Of a DNA stretch of 64,000 bases, positions 1 to 8,662 are shown one piece after another (position 1 is the first letter of the stretch; the number at the start of each line of letters is the position of its first letter). The notes below the pieces were generated by a model. That model ran no database searches and had not been told where the DNA came from. It worked only from the letters and a program-made list of their open reading frames with translations. The DNA is taken from positions 8,928,001-8,992,000 of the forward strand of contig NC_018681.1 of the NCBI RefSeq assembly GCF_000250675.2, in the 5' to 3' direction. This DNA is from Nocardia brasiliensis ATCC 700358 (lineage in GTDB: Bacteria > Actinomycetota > Actinomycetes > Mycobacteriales > Mycobacteriaceae). A program made the position numbers and the translations under genes.

Positions 1-63
1 TGCGGTATTCCTACCAGTGCAGACCGAGCCGGGGGGCGGAACTCACCGGTCTCGTGCGGCGGT

Positions 64-708
64 TCACCGCCGTTCCCAGCGCCAGGCGAACTCGCCCGGC
101 GCCGGTGGCGGGCCCGGCAGGTCACCCTCGACGGTCAGACCCGCGATCAGCATGGCGAGCACCCGGCGGCGCAACTGCGCGGTACGCGCCGGATCGGGCA
201 TCGAAATGGCGGCGCACGATTCGAGGACCAGGCCCAGATCCTCGGCGGTGACATCGGGACGCAGCTTTCCGGTGCCACGGGCGCGACGCACCAGTTCGGT
301 GTTCACCTCACCCGCGTGCAGCACGTCGGGCAGCATCGATTCGTCCGGGGTGAAGGTACCCGCGAGATGCACGGTCAGCGAGTGCACATCGGCGTCGACG
401 ACCCGCTCCAGGAAGCCGACCAGCGCCTGCCAGCCGTCCGGATCTTCCAGCGCCGCATCGGCTTCCAGGTTGTACCGGCGCAGGCCCTCGTGGCACAGCG
501 TGCGCAGCAGCACCTCTTTGCTCGGGTAGCGGCGATACAGCGCGCTGATCCCCACGCCCGCGCGTTCGGCGACGGCCGCGATCGGCGCGTTGGCATCGGC
601 CAGGAACACCGCACGCGCGGCCGCCAGGATGATCCCGTCGTTGCGGGCGGCCTGCGCCTTGCGCCCGGGCAAGCCCTTCTGAGCTGGGGTATCGGATGTT
701 TTCGGCAT
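64..708 (-). CDS. TetR/AcrR family transcriptional regulator
   Basis: A 214-residue protein of typical TetR length. The N-terminal helix-turn-helix spans roughly residues 20-65, where AAVAERAGVGISALYRRYPS is the recognition-helix stretch. The C-terminal ligand domain is variable and does not identify a ligand. The gene diverges from an epoxide hydrolase gene, and the 85-bp gap carries nested inverted repeats, so local autoregulation plus control of the hydrolase is the natural inference. The start is the ATG at 706-708. The C-terminus is proline-rich and ends in WRWERR. Confidence 0.9.
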   Translation of the reverse strand: MPKTSDTPAQKGLPGRKAQAARNDGIILAAARAVFLADANAPIAAVAERAGVGISALYRRYPSKEVLLRTLCHEGLRRYNLEADAALEDPDGWQALVGFLERVVDADVHSLTVHLAGTFTPDESMLPDVLHAGEVNTELVRRARGTGKLRPDVTAEDLGLVLESCAAISMPDPARTAQLRRRVLAMLIAGLTVEGDLPGPPPAPGEFAWRWERR

Positions 709-793
709 GATTTCAGGATAACACTTGAAACGGAATGATCCGTTCTGTTACGGTTCAAACAGAACAGAGCATTCCGTTTCACTAGGAGATCAG
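709..793. promoter_or_regulatory. Divergent promoter region with nested inverted repeats (probable TetR operator)
   Basis: Three symmetrical elements lie in 85 bp. AACGGA at 729-734 is mirrored by TCCGTT at 739-744 with a 4-bp spacer, the size and shape of a TetR operator. GTTCTGTT at 742-749 is mirrored by AACAGAAC at 758-765. TGAAACGGAAT at 726-736 is mirrored by ATTCCGTTTCA at 771-781. The epoxide hydrolase Shine-Dalgarno (AGGAGA) directly follows. Binding by the adjacent TetR protein is inferred. Confidence 0.65.
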
Positions 794-1879
794 ATGACCG
801 CCATCACCCCCTTCCGCATCAACATCGACCAGGCCGAGCTGGACGACCTGCAGGCCCGACTGGCCCGCACCCGGTGGGCCGACCAGATCCCCGGCTCGGG
901 CGAGACCTACGGGGTGAGCGTCGAGCGGGTCCGCCACCTGGTGAACTACTGGCGCGACGGGTTCGACTGGCGCGCGGTCGAGGCGAAGCTGAACGCCTAC
1001 CCGCAGTTCACCACCGAGATCGATGGCCAGAACATCCACTTCCTGCACGTGAAGTCGAAGCAGGACAACGCTTTTCCACTGATCCTCAGCCACGGCTGGC
1101 CGGGCACCTTCGTCGAATTCCTCGGCGTCATCGAGCCGCTCACCGCCGCCGGCTTCGATCTGGTGATCCCCTCGGTACCGGGCTACGGGTTCTCCGGACC
1201 GACCACGGCGGCCGGCTGGCACGACACCCGGATCGCCAAGGCGTGGGCCGAGCTGATGCGGCGCCTCGGATACGACAAGTACGGCGCGGTCGGCAACGAC
1301 GGCGGCGCCCAGATCTCCCCCGAACTCGGTCGTGTCGACCCCGAACACGTTGTCGCCGTGCAGGTTTCCCAGGTCTACTCGTTCCCGTCCGGCGACCCGG
1401 CCGAGTTGGCCGATCTCACCGAGGACGAGGCGCAGTCGCTGGCCACGCTGGACTGGTTCGCCAAGAACAAGATGGGGTTCAACATCCTGCAGTCCCAGCA
1501 GCCGCAGACGCTGGCGCACGCGCTGATGGATTCACCGGCCGGGCTGGTCGGCTGGAACAGCCAGCTGCTCGGCCCGGATCTGGACGACGAGTTCGTGCTC
1601 ACCAACATCGCGATCCATTGGCTCACCGGCACAGCGGGTTCCGCGATCCGGCACTACTTCGAGAAGGCGCGGGCCGAGCACAACGCCGAGCCGATCACGG
1701 TGCCGCTGTCGCTGTCCGGTTCGAAGGGGGATTTCCACGGCATCCGGCGCTTCGCCGAGCGCGATCACAGCAATATCGTGTCCTGGAAGACCCACGACGT
1801 GTACACGCACTACCTGCACCATGTCGCCCCCGAGCTGATGTCGGGCGAGATCGCCGGGTTCTTCGCGCAGTATCGCTGA
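794..1879 (+). CDS. Epoxide hydrolase (alpha/beta-hydrolase fold, EHN domain)
   Basis: A 361-residue protein that opens with the epoxide-hydrolase N-terminal domain (residues about 5-110), which includes the HGWPGT oxyanion motif at 100-105. The nucleophile elbow GNDGG places the catalytic Asp at residue 169. A C-terminal THYLHH segment near residue 338-343 probably supplies the catalytic His. Members of the family hydrolyse epoxides to diols through an ester intermediate. The start is the ATG at 794, preceded by AGGAGA; an in-frame upstream codon at 725 lies inside the operator and was rejected. The gene is divergent from a TetR gene that probably represses it. The substrate is unknown. Confidence 0.88.
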   Translation: MTAITPFRINIDQAELDDLQARLARTRWADQIPGSGETYGVSVERVRHLVNYWRDGFDWRAVEAKLNAYPQFTTEIDGQNIHFLHVKSKQDNAFPLILSHGWPGTFVEFLGVIEPLTAAGFDLVIPSVPGYGFSGPTTAAGWHDTRIAKAWAELMRRLGYDKYGAVGNDGGAQISPELGRVDPEHVVAVQVSQVYSFPSGDPAELADLTEDEAQSLATLDWFAKNKMGFNILQSQQPQTLAHALMDSPAGLVGWNSQLLGPDLDDEFVLTNIAIHWLTGTAGSAIRHYFEKARAEHNAEPITVPLSLSGSKGDFHGIRRFAERDHSNIVSWKTHDVYTHYLHHVAPELMSGEIAGFFAQYR

Positions 1880-2000
1880 GCGCATCGGTCCTGAGACTGT
1901 CTCTTATGTCATCGAGATTCCCAGCCATGGTTCGTCTCGCTGTGCGCTGTTGTACTTGATCCAGCAACAGCACAACAGCTTTCGACAGGAAGAGAAAACC

Positions 2001-2624
2001 ATGAAAATCGCAGTCTTCGGAGCCACCAGCACCGTCGGTCGGCTGGTCGTCGAGCAGGCACTCGCCGAGGGACATCAGGTCACCGCGTTCACCCGGAGCG
2101 CGGCCGGCCTCACGCAGCGGCACGAGCGGCTCGATATCGTGGAAGGTGATGTGCTGGACTCACATTCGGTGCAGCGAGCGGTGGCCGGCCAGGACGCGGT
2201 GCTGGTCTCGCTCGGCGCGGGCCGCAAGGGTGTGATCCGCGCCGAGGGCACCCGCGCGGTGCTCGAGGCGATGAACCGGACCGGGGTGAAGCGGCTGATC
2301 GTGCAGACCACGCTCGGCGTCGGCGACAGCAAAGCCAACCTGAACTTCCTCTGGAAGTACGTCATGTTCGGGCTGCTGCTGCGCCAGGCCTTCGCCGATC
2401 ACGTGCAGCAGGAGGCCTACGTGCGGGCCAGCGACCTGGACTGGACCATCGTGCGGCCGAGCGCCTTCACCGACGGCCCGCGCACCGGCGCCTTCCGGCG
2501 CGGGTTCCCGGCCGACGAGCGCGGACTGTCGCTGAAGATCGCCCGCGCCGATATCGCCGCCTTCATGCTCGAGCAGCTCACCGACACCACCTATCTGCGC
2601 CAGGCCCCCGGCATCTCCAACTGA
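2001..2624 (+). CDS. NAD(P)-binding oxidoreductase (NmrA/SDR-like)
   Basis: A 207-residue Rossmann protein. It starts MKIAVFGATSTVGR, with GATSTVG as the dinucleotide-binding glycine motif, and lacks a clear YxxxK catalytic pair. Similar atypical SDRs act as NAD(P)H-dependent reductases or redox sensors. The ATG at 2001 has an AGGAAGAG ribosome site about 7 bp upstream. A 7-bp inverted repeat (GCTGTTG 1946-1952, CAACAGC 1965-1971) sits in the promoter region. The gene is monocistronic and ends before a strong convergent terminator. A second paralogous protein is encoded at 12365. Confidence 0.8.
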   Translation: MKIAVFGATSTVGRLVVEQALAEGHQVTAFTRSAAGLTQRHERLDIVEGDVLDSHSVQRAVAGQDAVLVSLGAGRKGVIRAEGTRAVLEAMNRTGVKRLIVQTTLGVGDSKANLNFLWKYVMFGLLLRQAFADHVQQEAYVRASDLDWTIVRPSAFTDGPRTGAFRRGFPADERGLSLKIARADIAAFMLEQLTDTTYLRQAPGISN

Positions 2625-2667
2625 GGTCCGGCCACCATGCCGCGGCCCCGCTGCCGCAGCCGGCCCC

Positions 2668-2699
2668 GCGACCCACGCCCCGCACCGGGCGTGGGTCGC
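2668..2699. terminator. Bidirectional hairpin terminator
   Basis: A perfect 13-bp stem (GCGACCCACGCCC, 2668-2680; GGGCGTGGGTCGC, 2687-2699) with a 6-nt loop lies between the convergent oxidoreductase and CobW genes. There is no long U tract. Confidence 0.8.
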
Positions 2700-2705
2700 C
2701 GTCGT

Positions 2706-3905
2706 TCACAGATGTTCGTGCAGTGCGCCCCAGGCCGGGAACGGATCGGGATAGCTCGCCCAAACCGCCGGTCCCGCAGCGAATTCCGCATCATCGAGCA
2801 GGGCATCGTCCAGTAGCGCGCGCACCCGCTCACGATCCAGATCGACGCCGATGAAGACGATCTCCTGTCCCGCGGGCACCTCCAGCGACGACCACCACGC
2901 CGCGGGCTCGAAGACCAGGTTGGGCCCGGCCTGGGACCAGATGGCGGCCAGTGTCGGGCGACTGGCGATCCAGCAGAAACCCTTGCTGCGCAACAATCCT
3001 CGCAGTGCGCCCAGCGCCGCGGACAGCCGCTGCGGATGAAACGGGCGGTCGGCGGTATAGGTCAGGCTGCGGATGCCGTACTCCTCGGTCTCGGGTGTGT
3101 GCCCACCCGCGAGTTCCTCCGCCCAGCCGTCGGACTCGGCCGCGACCACCGGGTTGTAGCGGCCGGTCCCGAGCACCTCGTCCAGCGCGACGACACCGTT
3201 GCTCGTCCGCAGCACGTGCGCGCGCGGATTGAGTTTGCGCACCGTCGCTTCCACCCGTCCGACCGTGGCGTCGCCGACCAGGTCGGTCTTGTTCACCAGC
3301 AGCACGTCGGCGAATTCCACCTGATCGACCAGCAGGTCGGCGATGGTGCGCGCGTCGCCCTCGCCCGCTTGCAGATTCCGGTCGGCCAGCGCCTGTCCGC
3401 GGGCCACCTCGGGCAGGAAGGTGGACGCGTCGACCACGGTCACCATGGTGTCCAGCCGCGCGATATCGCCGAGCTTGAAACCGTCCTCGAATTCCCAGTC
3501 GAAGGTCGCGGCCACCGGCATCGGTTCGGAGATGCCCGTGGATTCGATGACGAGCTGATCGAACCGGCCTTCGCGGGCGAGCCGGCCCACCGCCTCGATG
3601 AGGTCCTCGCGCAGGGTGCAGCAGATGCACCCGTTGGTCAGCTCGACCAGTTTCTCCTCGGTGCGGGCCCACCCGTCGCCCGACCCCCACCCCGCGTCGA
3701 CCGGCTCCGCCGCGCGGCGCATATGCCCTTGCCCCGCGACGAGCGCCGCGTCGATGTTGACCTCACTCATGTCGTTGACGATGACCGCCACCCGGCGGCC
3801 TTCCCGGTTGGCGAGGATGTGGTTGAGCAGCGTGGTCTTGCCCGCACCGAGGAAGCCGGACAACACGGTGACGGGAAGCAGGTCGGGCTGGGGTGAGGTG
3901 GTCAT
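2706..3905 (-). CDS. CobW/COG0523-family GTP-dependent metallochaperone
   Basis: A 399-residue G3E GTPase. Walker A is GFLGAGKTTL (residues 17-26, Lys23), and the metal-binding CxCC motif is C93-I-C95-C96. An N-terminal GTPase domain is followed by the CobW C-terminal domain. COG0523 proteins deliver or allocate metals, commonly zinc. The immediate upstream sequence is a near-perfect Zur-type palindrome 6 bp from the ATG, so a role in zinc starvation is favoured over cobalamin synthesis. No cobalamin genes are nearby. The ATG at 3903-3905 follows the box so closely that the transcript is probably leaderless or nearly so. Confidence 0.9.
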   Translation of the reverse strand: MTTSPQPDLLPVTVLSGFLGAGKTTLLNHILANREGRRVAVIVNDMSEVNIDAALVAGQGHMRRAAEPVDAGWGSGDGWARTEEKLVELTNGCICCTLREDLIEAVGRLAREGRFDQLVIESTGISEPMPVAATFDWEFEDGFKLGDIARLDTMVTVVDASTFLPEVARGQALADRNLQAGEGDARTIADLLVDQVEFADVLLVNKTDLVGDATVGRVEATVRKLNPRAHVLRTSNGVVALDEVLGTGRYNPVVAAESDGWAEELAGGHTPETEEYGIRSLTYTADRPFHPQRLSAALGALRGLLRSKGFCWIASRPTLAAIWSQAGPNLVFEPAAWWSSLEVPAGQEIVFIGVDLDRERVRALLDDALLDDAEFAAGPAVWASYPDPFPAWGALHEHL

Positions 3906-3910
3906 CGCTT

Positions 3911-3929
3911 AATGATAATGGTTTTCATT
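3911..3929. promoter_or_regulatory. Zur-box-like palindrome
   Basis: The sequence AATGATAATGGTTTTCATT has arms AATGATAA and TTTTCATT that match at 7 of 8 positions. It resembles the actinobacterial Zur consensus (AATGAAAAT-n-ATTTTCATT). It lies 5-24 bp upstream of the CobW start, where a bound repressor would block transcription. The call is by resemblance. Confidence 0.75.
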
Positions 3930-3996
3930 TGAGATATCCGTGCCGGGTGGCCGGTTGGTCACCACGACCCGCCCCGGCGGCCGTAGGGTTTGTCTC

Positions 3997-4842
3997 GTGA
4001 AGCTGTTGCCACTGACCCCCGGGGGCGAGACTCCCGTCCGGGTGCTCACCATCGCGGGCACCGACTCCGGCGGCGGCGCCGGGATCCAAGCCGATACCCG
4101 CACCATGGCACTGTGCGGCGTGCACGCCTGCGTGGCGGTCGCGGCGGTGACCGTGCAGAACTCGGTGGGAGTCAGCGACTTCCACGAGATCCCGCCGCAT
4201 ATCGTGGCCGGCCAGGTGCGCGCCGTGGCGACCGATATCGGGATCGGCGCGGTCAAGACCGGCATGCTGGCCTCGACCGCGATCATCGACGCCGTCGCGG
4301 CGGTCTGCGCCGAGGTGGGCATCGGCCGCAACGGCACCATCCCGCTGATCGTCGATCCGGTCGCGGCCTCCATGCACGGCGATCCGCTGCTGCACGAGGA
4401 AGCGCTGGACGCGGTGCGCAACACGCTGATTCCGCTGGCCACGGTGGTCACCCCGAACCTCGACGAGGTGCGGCTGATCACCGGCATCGAGGTGACCGAC
4501 GACGCCACGGCCCGGCAGGCCGCGGTGGCGCTGCACAAGCTGGGCCCGCAGTGGGCGATCGTGAAGGGCGGGCACCTGCGCTCGTCCGAATACAGCACCG
4601 ACCTGCTGTTCGACGGCGCCGACTTCCTGGAGTTCACCGCGCCGCGGATCAGCACCGGCAACGATCACGGCGGTGGCGACACCCTGGCGGCCGCGATCGC
4701 CTGCGCGCTGGCCAACGGCTACTCGGTGCCCGAGGCCGTGGAGTTCGCCAAGGAGTGGACCTACCGCTGCCTCGCCGCGTCCTACGACCTCGGCGCGGGC
4801 CACGGACCGGTGTCGCCGCTCTGGCGTCTGCACTCCGACTGA
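3997..4842 (+). CDS. ThiD/PdxK-like ribokinase-fold kinase (hydroxymethylpyrimidine kinase family)
   Basis: A 281-residue protein with TIAGTDSGGGAGIQAD at residues 18-33, the ThiD signature region, and VTPNLDEVRLITG near 151-163. The family phosphorylates HMP and HMP-P in thiamine synthesis or pyridoxal in B6 salvage. Classical ThiD proteins carry a Cys in the anion-hole motif (GTGC); here the motif is HGGGD with Asp228, as in PdxK-type kinases. Substrate choice is therefore uncertain, and the other thi genes lie 24 kb away. The GTG start at 3997 is preferred because it is just before the conserved segment and its frame is closed upstream by the Zur region. Confidence 0.78.
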   Translation: MKLLPLTPGGETPVRVLTIAGTDSGGGAGIQADTRTMALCGVHACVAVAAVTVQNSVGVSDFHEIPPHIVAGQVRAVATDIGIGAVKTGMLASTAIIDAVAAVCAEVGIGRNGTIPLIVDPVAASMHGDPLLHEEALDAVRNTLIPLATVVTPNLDEVRLITGIEVTDDATARQAAVALHKLGPQWAIVKGGHLRSSEYSTDLLFDGADFLEFTAPRISTGNDHGGGDTLAAAIACALANGYSVPEAVEFAKEWTYRCLAASYDLGAGHGPVSPLWRLHSD

Positions 4843-4870
4843 CCCCATTCCTGTCGGTGGGTGCTGCGAC

Positions 4871-4955
4871 AATAAGGGTGTCGCAAACGCAGCTGACCTC
4901 GACGAAGCGGTTCAGCGAGAACACCGTGGTTCGCGTGGTTGCGACGGACCTTATT
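4871..4955. terminator. Imperfect long-stem terminator between convergent genes
   Basis: AATAAGG (4871-4877) pairs with CCTTATT (4949-4955) and GTCGCAA (4880-4886) pairs with TTGCGAC (4939-4945), separated by a small internal loop and a 52-nt apical region. The right arm overlaps the stop codon of the TetR gene. A terminator role is inferred. Confidence 0.4.
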
Positions 4956-5676
4956 CGCTCGCGAATGCGAGATGCAGGGGCAGATCGGCGTCGATGGCGA
5001 TGCCGTTGAGCCGGGCATTCGCTTCGGTCAGCGCGGAAATGGTTTCCGCGAGATAGGCGACGAACTTTTCGATCGGCATGGCCTGGGTCGACAGCCGATT
5101 CGCGCCGAGCCACCAATCGGTGGCCGAGGCGACCGCGCCGAAGATCGAATAGATGACCAATTCCACCCCGTCGACCTCGACCGACTTCTCCGCGAGCAGC
5201 CCGGCGAACAGATCGGCGGCGCGCTTGGCCGACTGCCGGGCCGATTGCAACGCCCGTTCGGAATCGTCGGACTGCTGCGCGAAATGGCTGTGCAGCATGA
5301 ACCGGAAGACGTTCGGGTGCTCCGACACCACGAGCACATACTCCGCGGCGCCCCGGCGCACGAGTTCGCGCGCCGAATCGTTGGTCAGGTCGAAACTGGC
5401 GAGGATCTGCTCCCACAGCATGTCGCGGACCCGGTCGACGATCGCGTTGTAGAGATCGGTCTTGTCCTCGAAATGCCGGTACAGCTTGGGTTTCGCGGCG
5501 CCCGCCTCCTTGGCGATGTCGCCCATGCTGACGTCCGGACCGAACTTGTCCAGCGCGCGGAAGGCGGCGTCCACGAACTCCGCGCGCACCTTCAGCCGGT
5601 GTTCGCGCCACCGCTCCGTGCGAGCGTCGACGCGCTTGCGCGGCACCTCGTCCAGTTTTCGCCCGCTGCGCATCAC
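4951..5676 (-). CDS. TetR family transcriptional regulator
   Basis: A 241-residue regulator with a basic leader of about 30 residues ahead of the helix-turn-helix (MGDIAKEAGAAKPKLYRHFE, roughly residues 50-70). The C-terminal domain resembles that of actinobacterial regulators with lipid-like ligands, but nothing fixes the ligand. The start is one of two adjacent ATGs at 5671-5676. No target gene is obvious: it converges with thiD, and an AsnC-type gene lies upstream after 230 bp of sequence in which I see no gene. Confidence 0.85.
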   Translation of the reverse strand: MMRSGRKLDEVPRKRVDARTERWREHRLKVRAEFVDAAFRALDKFGPDVSMGDIAKEAGAAKPKLYRHFEDKTDLYNAIVDRVRDMLWEQILASFDLTNDSARELVRRGAAEYVLVVSEHPNVFRFMLHSHFAQQSDDSERALQSARQSAKRAADLFAGLLAEKSVEVDGVELVIYSIFGAVASATDWWLGANRLSTQAMPIEKFVAYLAETISALTEANARLNGIAIDADLPLHLAFASE

Positions 5677-5907
5677 GATTCCGGATGCTACCTGCTACCA
5701 GCGGTACCGATGCCATCGTCGGTGCGTCGACCTCGCTCGAGCCGCGGGACCAACCCGGGCGCGACTGCGAACATCATCGTCCGTGGCATCCAGCGTCCGC
5801 GTGCCGATCGGCGTGGCTGCCAGCGCCTTCGACCCGGTGCCGAGTGTGCTCGGCCCGCGAGGACCTGCGAGTCCGCCATACCTACTGGGCCGCCGAGCGG
5901 TGCGGAA

Positions 5908-6918
5908 TCACGTTGTAGCCCTTCGGTTCCGCGGCACGCGGGGCGGCACCGGGGCCGGTGGCGTGAGCAGGCCCGCCGTGATCCGGGCACCCGCCTGTTT
6001 GCAGCGCTCCAGCACCGGGGTGAGCTCGAAACTGTGCACACCGTCCAGGGCCGCCATCTTCGTCGTGACATAGCGGTACAGGTCATCGGCGGTCGCCGCG
6101 GTGAGCACCGCGTAGAGGTTGAACGGCCCGGTAACCGCTGCCGCATAATCGGTTTCGGGATGCTCGATGAGGGCGCGGCCGACGGCGTCGAGCCGCGCGG
6201 GCGCGACGCGCAACCACAGGAAGGCCGACAGGCTCGGGCCCAGTGCGGCAGGGGCGATATCGAGATCGAAGTAGAGAATGTTCGCCGCCTGCAGGGCGGC
6301 GATCCGGCGCATCACCCGCCCGGTCGTCAGGCCGGTGGCCCGGGCCAGCGCCGAGTAGCCGGTGCGCCCGTCCCTGGACAACAGCTCGACCAGGGCGAGA
6401 TCCTCCGCACGTAACCGCAGGTCGGCGTCGAGGTCTTCCGCATCGGCGGCGTCGGCCGCGCTCCGGGCGAATTGCCTGCCGCGCCAATCGATCACATCCG
6501 GACCGACGAATCGGTGCAATACCATCGCGGCCGTGATGTCGTGCACCGGCGCGGACCGCTGCAACCGCTGGACCAGCAGTTCGTCCCGTTCCTGCGCGCT
6601 GCGCGGGTGCAGCGAGAACGACACCTCGGCCCCCGCCGCGGCGATGCTCACCCAGGCCGCGTCGTCGCGGCGCGCCAGCGCCTCCGCCACCTGCCGGGCG
6701 CCGTCCGGACGGCAGCGCACCCGGATGATCCAGTCGTTCTCGCCGAGCGCGCGGGGGTCGACGGCACCGATCACCCGCACCACCCCGTCCCGCCGCAACC
6801 GGCGGTAGCGGCGGGCGACGGTCTGTTCGGCGACGCCGAGCTCGGCGGCCAGCCGATTGAACGGAACCCGGGGATCGAACTGGAGCGCGTGCACGATCTG
6901 CGCGTCCATCTCGTCCAT
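5908..6918 (-). CDS. Lrp/AsnC family regulator with two AsnC modules
   Basis: About 336 residues, twice the usual Lrp length. The first module has a helix-turn-helix (FNRLAAELGVAEQTVARRYR) and a RAM-like effector domain. A second helix-turn-helix follows (TGYSALARATGLTTGRVMRR) with another effector domain. Such tandem AsnC proteins occur in actinobacteria and are usually local regulators of transport or amino-acid metabolism. I chose the ATG at 6918 because MDEMDAQIVHAL is a canonical Lrp beginning; a GTG at 6951 is possible. The gene is divergent from a DHA2-family exporter, which is its likely target. Confidence 0.82.
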   Translation of the reverse strand: MDEMDAQIVHALQFDPRVPFNRLAAELGVAEQTVARRYRRLRRDGVVRVIGAVDPRALGENDWIIRVRCRPDGARQVAEALARRDDAAWVSIAAAGAEVSFSLHPRSAQERDELLVQRLQRSAPVHDITAAMVLHRFVGPDVIDWRGRQFARSAADAADAEDLDADLRLRAEDLALVELLSRDGRTGYSALARATGLTTGRVMRRIAALQAANILYFDLDIAPAALGPSLSAFLWLRVAPARLDAVGRALIEHPETDYAAAVTGPFNLYAVLTAATADDLYRYVTTKMAALDGVHSFELTPVLERCKQAGARITAGLLTPPAPVPPRVPRNRRATT

Positions 6919-7059
6919 GAGGGCACTTTTTTCTACCAACGGCGCGGCCACAAGGAGGAAATCTACGCCCCCTCCGCGACGAGGCGACCGGACATCGGCT
7001 CGCTGCGAATACTCGACGCCGTCTCACCTCCCCCCGAAACCCCAGAGAGGACAACGGCT

Positions 7060-8574
7060 TTGCGGAAATGGCTGCCGCTGCTGACGGTGTGTCTGGGCAC
7101 CTTCATGCTGCTGATCGACGTCACCATCGTGAACGTCGCGCTACCGGACATACGAAACGACCTGGACGCATCGTTCAGCGCACTGCAATGGGTCGTCGAC
7201 GGCTACGCCCTCGCGATGGCGGCGCTGATGCTCGGGGCGGGCTCGATCGCGGACCTGGCCAGGCACCGGCGCACCTACCTGATCGGCTCGATCGTCTTCG
7301 CCGCCGCCTCCCTGCTCTGCGGGATCGCGCCGAATCCGGCCGTGCTGGTGGCGGCGCGCGTGGCACAGGGCGTCGGCGCGACCGCCATGGCGTGCACCAC
7401 CTTCGCGCTGTTGAACGACGCGTACGACGGGCGGGACCGAGGCGTCGCCTACGGCGTCTGGGGTTCGGTCGCGGGCGCGTCCAGCGCCATCGGGCCGATC
7501 ATCGGCGGGCTGCTCACCGACCTCGCGTCCTGGCGGTGGATCTTCTTCGTCAACCTGCCGGTGAGCGCGGTGGCCATCGCGCTCACCGGCTGGGTGCTCA
7601 CCGAACCGGAACGGGCCCAGCGCGGCCGCGTCGACCTGCCAGGCATGGCGACGTTCACCGTCAGCGCGGCGGCGGCCACCTACGCGCTGATCCGAGCCGG
7701 TGCGCACGGCTGGTCCGACCCGCTCGCCTGGGGCTTGCTGCTGCTCGGCGCGGCGGCGCTGGCCGTGTTCCTGATGGTCGAACGGGTCTCGGCGCAACCG
7801 ATGCTCGACCTGGCATTGCTGCGGGACCGCTCGTTCCTCGGCGTGCTGATCGCCGCGGGCGCGTTGTTCTTCGGCGCTTTCGGCGCGCTGATGTACTCCC
7901 AGATCTGGTTGCAGTCGGTGCTCGGGCTCAGCGCGGTCCAGGCCGGGGCGGTCGGACTTCCGTTGTCGGTCATGGCTTTTCTGGTTTCCGGCAGCATCGG
8001 CCGGTTCCTGCACGGCGAGCGTCGCGGTCCGATCATCGCGGGCGGGCTTGGCGCGACCGGACTCGGCGGTGTCCTCGGCGCGCTGCTGGTGGACGGCGAA
8101 TCCGGTTGGGTCGCATTGCTTCCCGGATTCCTGGTGGTCGGTCTCGGCGTCGGCCTGGCCACCGCCACACTGAGTTCGGCGGCCATGGCGGCGGTGCCGT
8201 GGCAGCGGGCGGGCATGGCGACGGGCTCACTCAATACCGCGCAGCAGCTCAGTTTCACCTTCGGGATAGCGACGCTCGGCAGCGTGTTCACGGCGCGCGC
8301 AGGCGACGTGCTCGCCGCGCACGACGTACCGGAGCCGCAGGTCGCGGCGCGGGCGGTGGCGGGCGGGCAGTCCGCGACGCTGGTGCACCTGGCACCCGTG
8401 CAGACGCAGGCGGCCCTCGACGAGGCGATCCGGATCGCGGCCGCGGCGGGCGTGCAAGCGACCCTGGCGGTGAGCGGTGCGGTCGCGTTGCTCGGTGCGG
8501 TGGCGGCACTGGGGTTGCTACGTGGTCGAGGTGCGTCGCAGGTGCCCGCAAACGAAGCGCGGGCACTCATCTGA
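7060..8574 (+). CDS. MFS transporter, DHA2 (EmrB/QacA) family
   Basis: A 504-residue polytopic protein with about 14 predicted membrane helices, the DHA2 arrangement. Motif C-like glycine and proline spacing (GSVAGASSAIGPIIGGLL) and the N-terminal LIDVTIVNVALPDI are characteristic. It probably exports hydrophobic drugs or metabolites by proton antiport. The start is a TTG at 7060 with GAGAGG 9 bp upstream; the longer upstream frame is the antisense shadow of the AsnC gene. It is divergent from the double-AsnC regulator and ends just before a strong hairpin. Confidence 0.88.
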   Translation: MRKWLPLLTVCLGTFMLLIDVTIVNVALPDIRNDLDASFSALQWVVDGYALAMAALMLGAGSIADLARHRRTYLIGSIVFAAASLLCGIAPNPAVLVAARVAQGVGATAMACTTFALLNDAYDGRDRGVAYGVWGSVAGASSAIGPIIGGLLTDLASWRWIFFVNLPVSAVAIALTGWVLTEPERAQRGRVDLPGMATFTVSAAAATYALIRAGAHGWSDPLAWGLLLLGAAALAVFLMVERVSAQPMLDLALLRDRSFLGVLIAAGALFFGAFGALMYSQIWLQSVLGLSAVQAGAVGLPLSVMAFLVSGSIGRFLHGERRGPIIAGGLGATGLGGVLGALLVDGESGWVALLPGFLVVGLGVGLATATLSSAAMAAVPWQRAGMATGSLNTAQQLSFTFGIATLGSVFTARAGDVLAAHDVPEPQVAARAVAGGQSATLVHLAPVQTQAALDEAIRIAAAAGVQATLAVSGAVALLGAVAALGLLRGRGASQVPANEARALI

Positions 8575-8622
8575 CCTGGGCCGACATCGTTCGGGCGCAC
8601 CCTGCGGCGGAGTCGGACGGAT

Positions 8623-8657
8623 CGCTGAGCGAGGATATCGGACGGCCTCGCTCAGCG
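8623..8657. terminator. Bidirectional hairpin terminator
   Basis: A perfect 12-bp stem (CGCTGAGCGAGG, 8623-8634; CCTCGCTCAGCG, 8646-8657) with an 11-nt loop. It lies between the exporter and the convergent small basic gene. Confidence 0.75.
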
Positions 8658-8662
8658 GGCGA

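Noticed and set aside
725..793. N-terminal extension of the epoxide hydrolase from an in-frame codon at 725
   Set aside because: The extension runs through the inverted-repeat operator and has no family similarity, whereas the ATG at 794 has a good ribosome site.
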